This document shows positions 6,159 to 11,037 of a stretch of DNA of 11,037 nt, piece by piece. Within the stretch, counting starts at the first letter, position 1. Every line of letters begins with the position of its first letter. The position numbers were made by a program, and so were the translations under genes. The notes below the pieces were generated by a model. That model did no database searches. It had not been told where the DNA came from and saw only the letters and a list, made by a program, of their open reading frames with translations. Origin of the DNA: DATGMB01 sp035293845 (GTDB taxonomy: Bacteria > Acidobacteriota > Terriglobia > Bryobacterales > Bryobacteraceae); the NCBI GenBank assembly GCA_035293845.1, contig DATGMB010000186.1:1-11037 (forward strand), written 5' to 3'.

Positions 6159-7317
6159 TGATCCGGATATACTCCTCGGTCAGATCGCAGGTCCAGAAGC
6201 GCGCCGCGCCCTTGCCCTTCCCGCGGATCGTGAAGCGCACTTCGCACTCCGCGCTGTTCAGCTTCGCTTTCAGCTCCGCTTCCGAAAACGGCGCGGCGAG
6301 GCCGCCGCGGCATACCTCGATGCCCTGCATCCGGATGTCGGTCTTTGCCGGGTCGAACGGAACACCGGCATTGCCCGCCGCGGAGAGCACCCGTCCCCAG
6401 TTCGGATCCGACCCCGCCACCGCGGTCTTGACCAGCGGCGAATTGGCGATGGCCCGCGCCAGCCGCGCCGCCGCGGCGTCCGAGGGCGCGCCCTCCACCC
6501 GGATCGTGATCAGCTTGCGCGCCCCCTCGCCATCCCGCGCGATGGCCCGCGCGAGCTCCTCCATCACGCCCGCTACCGCTTGCTCGACGCGGCTCATTTC
6601 CGCGGCATCCGGCCGCACGCCGGAAGCGCCGTTGGCGAGCAGCAGGAGCGTATCGTTGGTCGAAGTATCGCCGTCCACGGAGATGCGGTTATAGCTCCGC
6701 TCGACCGAGCGTTTCAGCATGGCCCGCAGCGCCGCGCCGGGGATGGCCGCATCCGTCATGACAAACCCGAGGGTGGTGGCCATCAGAGGCTGGATCATGC
6801 CCGATCCCTTGGTCATGCCGGCCACCCGCACGGTCCCGCGTCGCAGCTTCACCTCGGCGGATGCCATCTTCGGCACGGTATCGGTGGTCATGATGGCGCG
6901 GGCTGCGTCCTCGAACCGGTCCGGGGCAAGGCCGGCGATGAGGCGCGGCAGGGCGTCCAGAATCTTCGCCGCATCCAACTCGACTCCGATCACTCCCGTC
7001 GAGGCGGGCAAGACCTGCACCGCCGGGAGGCGCAGCGCCTTGGCCGCGGCTTTGGCCGTCGCCGCCGCTACGCGGTCGCCCGTGCGGGTGGCGCAGTTGG
7101 CGTTTCCCGCGTTGACGAGCACCGCGCCAACCAGCCCCTTGCCGAGCCGCAGATTCCGCCGGCTCAACCGCACCGGCGCCGCCTGCACGCGGTTTTGCGT
7201 AAACACGCCCGCCGCATTGGCCGGAAGGCCGCTGACGATGAGCGCCAGGTCATCCTTCTGCGCCGCGCGGATGCCGGCATACACCGCCGAATATTGATAG
7301 CCCAGAGGCAGGTTCAT
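6139..7317 (-). CDS. argJ: Bifunctional glutamate N-acetyltransferase / amino-acid N-acetyltransferase
   Basis: ArgJ makes N-acetylglutamate and recovers it from N-acetylornithine, in the cyclic route to arginine in the cytoplasm. The 392-aa length is normal. Motifs visible are VNAGNANCATRTGD (69-81), ASTGVIGVEL (105-114), IMTTDTVPK (142-150), KGSGMIQPLMATTLGFVMTD (170-189), SVDGDTSTNDT, GSDPNWGRVL and a C-terminal EYIRINASYRT. The enzyme is made as a precursor that cuts itself before the Thr of the ATML-type motif. Here the motif reads A180-T181-T182-L183, so T181 is the expected nucleophile and N-terminus of the beta chain. The start ATG 7317 overlaps the stop of fmt in an ATGA arrangement, implying translational coupling. 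No other arg gene is nearby in the window. The bifunctional activity is inferred from family, not proved by sequence. Confidence 0.96.
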   Translation of the reverse strand: MNLPLGYQYSAVYAGIRAAQKDDLALIVSGLPANAAGVFTQNRVQAAPVRLSRRNLRLGKGLVGAVLVNAGNANCATRTGDRVAAATAKAAAKALRLPAVQVLPASTGVIGVELDAAKILDALPRLIAGLAPDRFEDAARAIMTTDTVPKMASAEVKLRRGTVRVAGMTKGSGMIQPLMATTLGFVMTDAAIPGAALRAMLKRSVERSYNRISVDGDTSTNDTLLLLANGASGVRPDAAEMSRVEQAVAGVMEELARAIARDGEGARKLITIRVEGAPSDAAAARLARAIANSPLVKTAVAGSDPNWGRVLSAAGNAGVPFDPAKTDIRMQGIEVCRGGLAAPFSEAELKAKLNSAECEVRFTIRGKGKGAARFWTCDLTEEYIRINASYRT

Positions 7318-8240
7318 CCGAGCTGCTCCCCTTCCTCGATCCGCTGGCCGTTGACGAAATCGGCCGCCGAAATCCGCTTTCGGCCCTCCATTTGCACCTC
7401 AATCAGCTCCAATTCGCCCTCTCCGCACGCAATGACCAAAGGCCGCAATCCCACCACTCGTCCGGGCTCCCAGACCCCTGATCCCAGGCCCCTGACCTTG
7501 GCCCGCCACACATGAAGCGTGTGGCCGCGAAACGCCGTGTAAGCCCCCGGCCACGGCTGCAAACCGCGCACCTGATTGTGGATCGCCGCCGCCGGCCGCG
7601 ACCACTCGATCCGCCCGTCTTCCTTCTTGAGCAGCGGCGCATACGTCGCCTGCGCCGGGTCCTGCTTTTCCGGCACGATGGTCCCCGCCGCCAAACCGGC
7701 CAGCGTTTCGACCAGCAGATCCGCGCCCATCCCGGCCAGCCTCCGGCCCAACTCGACCGCCGTTTCCTCCGCGCCGATCTCCGTCTCCGCTTTCAGCAGC
7801 ATATCGCCCGTATCCAGCCCGGCATCGATCCGCATCGTCGTCACGCCGGTGCGCGTTTCGCCGTTGAGGATCGCCCACTGGACTGGCCCCGCGCCGCGAT
7901 ATTTCGGCAGCAGCGATGCGTGCACGTTGATGATGCCGAGCGGCACGAGATCAATGATGCTCTGCGGGATGATCTGCCCGTATCCCACGGCCACCATCGC
8001 ATCCAGGTTCAGCCCGCTCAGCAATTCGACGGCTTCCGGCCGCCGGATGCGCTCGGGCTGGTAGACGGGCAATCCCAGCCGCAACGCCGCTTCTTTGACC
8101 GGCGGCGCCGCCGGAACCTGCCCCCGTCCCCGCGGCCGGTCCGGCTGTGTGATGACCGCCAGCACTTCATGGCCCGCCGCGACGGTTCGCTCGAGGGTAG
8201 GCACAGCGAATTGCGGGGTTCCGAGAAAGGCCAGCCTCAC
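7314..8240 (-). CDS. fmt: Methionyl-tRNA formyltransferase
   Basis: Fmt uses 10-formyl-tetrahydrofolate to formylate initiator Met-tRNA before translation starts. The 308-aa protein begins MRLAFLGTPQFAVPTLE. It carries the formyltransferase catalytic residues N105, H107 (INVHASLLPKYRGAGPVQWA) and D143 (GLDTGD), matching N106/H108/D144 of the E. coli enzyme. The C-terminal tRNA-binding domain runs from about 205, with the LKKEDGRIEW segment and the conserved GRKRISAADFVNG ending. The start is GTG 8240, with a purine-rich GGGAGGGGAG Shine-Dalgarno just upstream. It lies 61 bp after def, in the common def-fmt pairing, and its stop overlaps the argJ start by 4 nt. Between the tRNA-binding sheet strands is a GLGSGVWEPG insert that corresponds to a short CCTGA-type repeat (7470-7498). 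Confidence 0.97.
   Translation of the reverse strand: MRLAFLGTPQFAVPTLERTVAAGHEVLAVITQPDRPRGRGQVPAAPPVKEAALRLGLPVYQPERIRRPEAVELLSGLNLDAMVAVGYGQIIPQSIIDLVPLGIINVHASLLPKYRGAGPVQWAILNGETRTGVTTMRIDAGLDTGDMLLKAETEIGAEETAVELGRRLAGMGADLLVETLAGLAAGTIVPEKQDPAQATYAPLLKKEDGRIEWSRPAAAIHNQVRGLQPWPGAYTAFRGHTLHVWRAKVRGLGSGVWEPGRVVGLRPLVIACGEGELELIEVQMEGRKRISAADFVNGQRIEEGEQLG
7470..7498. repeat. Short CCCCTGA-type repeat string inside fmt
   Basis: This stretch reads CCAGACCCCTG-ATCCCAGGCCCCTGACC on the plus strand and encodes the GLGSGVWE part of Fmt. It is built from two near-copies of a (C)CC(A)GRCCCCTGA word and resembles the strings at 2647-2673 and 2921-2947. The amino acids fall in a loop of variable length in Fmt proteins, so an expanded repeat would be tolerated there. 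The similarity is short and could be chance in GC-rich DNA. Confidence 0.4.
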
Positions 8241-8301
8241 CTCGCTCCCCTCCCGATAGACCGGGCAGCGGCCGGGCGGCGCGCCTTCCCGGGCCCCGCC
8301 G

Positions 8302-8817
8302 CTACCCCCACTCCCCCGCCCTCTGCAGCTTCTTGATCTTGCGCTTCATCAGGTCGCGCTTGAGCGCGCTGATGTGGCTGATGTACAGGCGTCCATAGAG
8401 GTGCTCCGTCTCGTGCAGAAACGCGCGGGCCAGCAGATCCTCGCCGGTCATTTCAAACTCCTCGCCCTTGGCGTTCTGCGCCCGGACCGTCACCCGTTTG
8501 GCGCGGCGCACCTGTTCGCGGAAGCCGGGAATGCTCAGGCAGCCTTCCTCGCCTACCTGCTTGCCTTCCGTATGCACGATCTTGGGGTTGATGATGACGA
8601 TCTTGTCTTCTGGCCTCTCCTGGTTGGAGCAATCGATCACCGCGATCTTTTTCGCCACGCCGATCTGCGGCGCTGCGAGCCCCACGCCCTTGGCCGCATA
8701 CATGGATTCGAACATATCCTCCAGGAACTGATGCAGCTCCGGAGTATCGAATTCCGTCACATCGGCGGCCTCTGTTTCGAGCACCGGATTGCCGAATTTC
8801 ACAATCGGATAAACCAT
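8302..8817 (-). CDS. def: Peptide deformylase
   Basis: Def removes the formyl group from the N-terminus of new proteins, undoing the work of Fmt, encoded next. The 171-aa protein has all three family motifs: GVGLAAPQIG (44-53, motif I), EEGCLSIPG (90-98, motif II) and HETEHLYG (135-142, motif III). C93, H135 and H139 are the metal ligands and E136 the catalytic base. Motif III is usually HEXDHL; here the fourth residue is Glu instead of Asp, a conservative change that leaves HEXXH intact. The C-terminus is a basic helix (LKRDLMKRKIKKLQRAGEWG), common in this branch. It starts at ATG 8817, 31 bp after the aroC stop, and lies 61 bp before fmt, so it is likely co-transcribed. The Shine-Dalgarno is weak. 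Confidence 0.97.
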   Translation of the reverse strand: MVYPIVKFGNPVLETEAADVTEFDTPELHQFLEDMFESMYAAKGVGLAAPQIGVAKKIAVIDCSNQERPEDKIVIINPKIVHTEGKQVGEEGCLSIPGFREQVRRAKRVTVRAQNAKGEEFEMTGEDLLARAFLHETEHLYGRLYISHISALKRDLMKRKIKKLQRAGEWG

Positions 8818-8848
8818 AGTCGCAAGATGAGCCGCGAACGGCGCGGCC

Positions 8849-10021
8849 CTAGAACCTCCTCACCTGCTCCAGATAACCTTCGTAATTGCGCCGGATCTCG
8901 CCCATGGAATCGCCGCCGAATTTTTCGAGGAACGCCTGCGCGAGCACAATCGCCACCATGGCCTCGCCGATCACCCCGGCCGCCGGAACGACGGCGACAT
9001 CGGACCGCTCATAGGCCGCGAGCGCCGGCTCCCTGGTCTCGAGATCCACCGACTCGAGCGGCCGCCGCAGCGTCGAAATCGGCTTCAGCAGCCCGCGAAC
9101 GAGCACGTCCTGCCCGTTGGTGATCCCGCCCTCCAGGCCGCCCGCCCGGTTGGCGCCGCGGGTGAAGCGGCGGCCTTCGCGGTCGTAATGAATCGTGTCC
9201 TGAACGCGGGAGCCGAACGCTGCCGCCGCGGTGCGCGCGTAGCCGACCTCCACGCCTTTCACGGCCTGAATCGAAACCACCGCCTGCGCCAGCCGTCCAT
9301 CCAGCCGCGAATCCCACGTGGTGTGCGACCCCAGACCGGGCGGCAGACCGCGGGCCACGACCTCGAACTCTCCGCCCACCGTGTCGCCGGTGCGGTAGGC
9401 CTCGTCCACCACGGCTTTCATCCGCGCTTCCACTTCCGGATCCACGCAGCCGAGCAGGACTTCATCGCGCCGGCTCAACTCGACGATTTCTTCCCAACTC
9501 GCCTCGCGTTCCAGCCGCGCCGGACCGACGGCGATCACATGGCTCAGCACGTGGATACCGAACCCGGCCAGCAGCGATTTGGCCATCGCCCCGACAGCCA
9601 CCCGCGCGGCTGTCTCGCGCGCGCTGGCCCGCTCCAGGATGTAGCGCGCGTCGGCGAAGTCGTACTTGATGGCGCCGGCCAGATCCGCGTGGCCCGGCCG
9701 CGGACGCGTCACCTTCTTGCGCTTGTCCTCGCCTCCCGCGATATCTTCAACCGGCAGCGCTTCCGTCCAGTTCTGCCAGTCCTTATTGCGGATCAGAATG
9801 GCCACCGGCGAGCCGATGGTCTTCGAGTGGCGCACGCCGGCGACAATTTCGGCGCGGTCCGTTTCGATTTTCATGCGTCCGCCGCGTCCGTATCCCTGCT
9901 GGCGTCGCCACAATTCCCGGTTGACGGCATCGAGCGACACGGGCACACCCGCGGGCAGGCCGGCTACGGTGGCCACCAGACACTCGCCATGGGACTCGCC
10001 GGCGGTCTCAAATCGCAACAT
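8849..10021 (-). CDS. aroC: Chorismate synthase
   Basis: AroC carries out the last shikimate-pathway step, converting 5-enolpyruvylshikimate-3-phosphate to chorismate with reduced FMN. The 390-aa length is normal. Motifs visible are AGESHG (7-12) at the N-terminus, RQQGYGRGGRM with its FMN/substrate arginines (40-50), RPGHADLAGAIKY (108-120), RASARETAARVAVG (131-144), GLPPGLGSH, and NRAGGLEGGITNGQ. The frame is open 25 codons further upstream, but MLRFETAGESHG is the family N-terminus, so ATG 10021 is chosen. The upstream extension lies in the divergent promoter region. It is the first gene of the minus-strand array aroC-def-fmt-argJ, and no other aro gene is present. The link to the formylation genes is positional; co-transcription is likely from the 31-bp gap to def. 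Confidence 0.97.
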   Translation of the reverse strand: MLRFETAGESHGECLVATVAGLPAGVPVSLDAVNRELWRRQQGYGRGGRMKIETDRAEIVAGVRHSKTIGSPVAILIRNKDWQNWTEALPVEDIAGGEDKRKKVTRPRPGHADLAGAIKYDFADARYILERASARETAARVAVGAMAKSLLAGFGIHVLSHVIAVGPARLEREASWEEIVELSRRDEVLLGCVDPEVEARMKAVVDEAYRTGDTVGGEFEVVARGLPPGLGSHTTWDSRLDGRLAQAVVSIQAVKGVEVGYARTAAAAFGSRVQDTIHYDREGRRFTRGANRAGGLEGGITNGQDVLVRGLLKPISTLRRPLESVDLETREPALAAYERSDVAVVPAAGVIGEAMVAIVLAQAFLEKFGGDSMGEIRRNYEGYLEQVRRF

Positions 10022-10037
10022 TTTCAATGAGATTTCT

Positions 10038-10065
10038 ATCGTAACAAAATGCGGCGGATCCGCAA
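10038..10065 (-). promoter_or_regulatory. Possible sigma-70 promoter for the aroC operon
   Basis: Read on the minus strand, TTGCGG (10065-10060) and TACGAT (10043-10038) are separated by 16 bp, with the latter 16 nt before the aroC ATG. The hexamers match the consensus only partly (3 and 4 of 6), so this is a weak candidate. The position, in the 80-bp gap between divergent genes and in an AT-richer patch, is what makes it plausible. Confidence 0.3.
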
Positions 10066-10101
10066 CGAACCAACCGCGCGGAACTTGCGTATCCACCCTC
10101 G

Positions 10102-10296
10102 ATGCTCAAATTCCTGCTCTGGTGTATCCTGCTGGTGCTCTGCTGGCCGCTGGCGCTGGCGGCGCTGGTGCTCTATCCGATCGTGTGGCTGCTGCTGCTT
10201 CCGTTTCGAGTGGTTGGAATCGCGGTGGAAGGCGTGCTCGGACTGGTCTGGGCGATCGTCACGCTGCCGGTGCGGGCCATTCGGGCGGTAGTCTAA
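10102..10296 (+). CDS. Small two-helix membrane protein of unknown function
   Basis: This 64-aa peptide is almost wholly hydrophobic. There is one helix at about residues 3-24 (FLLWCILLVLCWPLALAALVL), a second segment at about 25-36 (YPIVWLLLLPFR), and an amphipathic or third hydrophobic stretch at 37-56 (VVGIAVEGVLGLVWAIVTLP), ending in a basic tail (VRAIRAVV). The Arg at 36 and the tail Args would sit on the cytoplasmic side. Nothing catalytic is seen and I do not recognise a named family. It is divergent from aroC (80 bp), and its TAA stop overlaps the stop of the lmo0937-like gene on the other strand. No clear Shine-Dalgarno precedes the ATG. The long hydrophobic runs in a single frame make chance unlikely, but expression is unproved. 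Confidence 0.6.
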   Translation: MLKFLLWCILLVLCWPLALAALVLYPIVWLLLLPFRVVGIAVEGVLGLVWAIVTLPVRAIRAVV

Positions 10297-10442
10297 ACCG
10301 CGTGGCGGCCGGCCATCAATTGAATCAGCAGCACGGCGATCGCGACCACCAGAAGAATGTGGATGAACCCACCGAGCGTGTAGGCCGTGATCAGTCCCAA
10401 CAACCAGAGAATCAGTAAAATTACGAATAGCGTCCAAAGCAT
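10293..10442 (-). CDS. lmo0937-family (DUF5670-type) small membrane protein
   Basis: This 49-aa peptide starts at ATG 10442 and reads MLWTLFVILLILWLLGLITA, then YTLGGFIHILLVVAIAVLLI, ending QLMAGRHAV. It has two hydrophobic helices joined by the YTLGGFIHILL turn, the hallmark of the lmo0937/DUF5670 family of tiny membrane proteins. A good Shine-Dalgarno (GGGGGAG) lies about 10 nt upstream. Family members are widespread and often stress-associated; no biochemical role is known. Its TAG stop (10295-10293) overlaps the TAA stop of the plus-strand 64-aa gene, so the two are convergent and end on each other. It lies downstream of the PilZ gene with a 79-bp gap and may be co-transcribed with it. 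Confidence 0.85.
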   Translation of the reverse strand: MLWTLFVILLILWLLGLITAYTLGGFIHILLVVAIAVLLIQLMAGRHAV

Positions 10443-10521
10443 CGCTTCGCTACTCCCCCGCAATCCGGAAGAGCAGTTCGCTTGCCAACGTGGGCGAGAG
10501 CCGTTGGAAAATGCGCCGAAG

Positions 10522-10920
10522 CTAATTCTGGACCCGGTATTCCACCGCGGACTGAGCCGCCGGCTGCTGGAATGCCCGGCCTTGCGTGCGGAACTCGTAC
10601 CGCTCGATGGAAACCGCGGCGCCCTTTTCCGAGCTGCGAATCACACAGCCGTAAATCATAAGCTTCATCGGACAGGAATCGTGCAGCAGCACCGGCCAAT
10701 TCATCGCCAGCTCGACCGGCATGCCGGCCGTGAGAGGATTTTCCGTGGTGAGCCAAACACCGCCGCTTGAGATGTTGACGGTGCGTCCGACGCCCGTCTC
10801 AGCGATTCGCTGCCCGTACAGCATCTTGTAGCGGACATCCTGCTCGATCACGAAGCGCTTCTTCGAGCGGCGTTCCCGTTCGCCGTGGGAAAGGAACTTC
10901 TCTTCGCTGGTCTCGTTCAC
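10522..10920 (-). CDS. PilZ-domain protein (probable c-di-GMP binding)
   Basis: This protein of about 132 aa consists almost entirely of a PilZ domain. The N-terminal RxxxR motif is R18-S-K-K-R22 (in RRSKKR), and the (D/N)xSxxG motif is N49-I-S-S-G-G54 (in VNISSGGVWL). Together these hold cyclic di-GMP in PilZ proteins. The following strands (VELAMNWPVLL; MKLMIYGCVIRSSEKGAAVSIERYEF) complete the barrel. The start is uncertain. The frame is open to a GTG at 10947, but GTG 10920 has GAGGT (10926-10930) 5 nt upstream and is preferred. A TATAAT box at the window's edge could serve it. No effector domain is attached, so it is likely a stand-alone adaptor; the partner is unknown. Confidence 0.86.
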   Translation of the reverse strand: MNETSEEKFLSHGERERRSKKRFVIEQDVRYKMLYGQRIAETGVGRTVNISSGGVWLTTENPLTAGMPVELAMNWPVLLHDSCPMKLMIYGCVIRSSEKGAAVSIERYEFRTQGRAFQQPAAQSAVEYRVQN

Positions 10921-10925
10921 CTCAC

Positions 10926-10930
10926 ACCTC
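10926..10930 (-). promoter_or_regulatory. Ribosome binding site deciding the PilZ gene start
   Basis: On the minus strand this reads GAGGT, with five bases between it and the GTG at 10920. The longer alternative start at 10947 has no comparable purine-rich motif in front of it, so this site favours the shorter protein. Confidence 0.5.
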
Positions 10931-11025
10931 ACTCTCGAAACGTACACTGCGATACCGATTCCCTCAAGCTTGTCTTTGGTTATTCGCAGGCAGTTAACCC
11001 GGAATGCCGCCGCCAGGCTGAAGAT

Positions 11026-11031
11026 ATTATA
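11026..11031 (-). promoter_or_regulatory. Consensus -10 box (TATAAT) upstream of the PilZ gene
   Basis: A perfect TATAAT on the minus strand lies about 105 bp before the preferred PilZ start. The matching -35 element would fall beyond the window's right edge, so only half of the promoter can be judged. If used, the leader would be about 100 nt long. Confidence 0.42.
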
Positions 11032-11037
11032 CGCGCG

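Noticed and set aside
6001..7515. 504-codon plus-strand open frame
   Set aside because: It is a shadow of argJ on the opposite strand, His/Arg-rich with no domain. The minus-strand frame is clearly ArgJ.
9188..10030. 280-codon plus-strand open frame
   Set aside because: It is antisense to aroC, which is certain from its motifs. The plus-strand product has no recognisable features.
10022..10096. 25-codon upstream extension of aroC
   Set aside because: Chorismate synthases begin at MxRFxTAGESHG, and the extension covers the intergenic promoter region.
1..11037. CRISPR arrays, tRNA or rRNA genes, insertion sequences, toxin-antitoxin or defence genes
   Set aside because: No direct-repeat/spacer pattern, tRNA cloverleaf or rRNA stretch, transposase or known defence domain was seen on reading both strands. 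The only repeats are the methyltransferase copies and short GC-rich words.

Overview
The window is GC-rich chromosomal DNA carrying mostly housekeeping genes, packed tightly and with GTG starts in use. The gene content (aroC-def-fmt-argJ cluster, ECF sigma/anti-sigma pair, Rsm22-type rRNA methyltransferase, DUF4142 protein, PilZ protein, lmo0937-type peptide) and the codon style suggest a soil-type Acidobacteriota bacterium, perhaps of the Solibacter/Bryobacter kind. That assignment is inference; no rRNA or other phylogenetic marker is present. I see no tRNA, rRNA, CRISPR array, transposase, phage gene or defence system.

Left part (1-3353). A TlpA-like thioredoxin-fold protein enters from the left edge (+). 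It converges on a two-gene minus-strand operon: an ECF sigma factor followed, with an 11-nt overlap, by a single-pass membrane protein in the anti-sigma position. Divergent from the sigma gene is an Rsm22/METTL17-type methyltransferase with four cysteines spaced like a [4Fe-4S] site. Its 3' end is followed by two broken tandem copies of itself. These fill most of the 699-bp stretch 2655-3353, the only long gene-free region, and they show a mosaic pattern that looks like gene conversion.

Middle (3354-5685). A membrane-anchored family 2 glycosyltransferase (+) converges on a secreted DUF4142 protein (-). Divergent from the latter is a membrane-anchored protein with an FxLYD-like domain (+), preceded by a consensus -10 box.

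Right part (5703-10021) is one minus-strand array read aroC > def > fmt > argJ > small secreted protein. fmt and argJ overlap by 4 nt (ATGA), and argJ and the last gene overlap by 20 nt. It links chorismate synthesis, N-formyl-methionine addition and removal, and arginine synthesis. Beyond aroC come a 64-aa two-helix membrane peptide (+), a 49-aa lmo0937-family membrane peptide (-) whose stop codon overlaps it, and a PilZ-domain protein (-) with a good -10 box at the right edge.

The strongest candidate for something unusual is the decaying, mosaic tandem duplication behind the Rsm22-type gene. Everything else matches known families or is an ordinary hypothetical protein.
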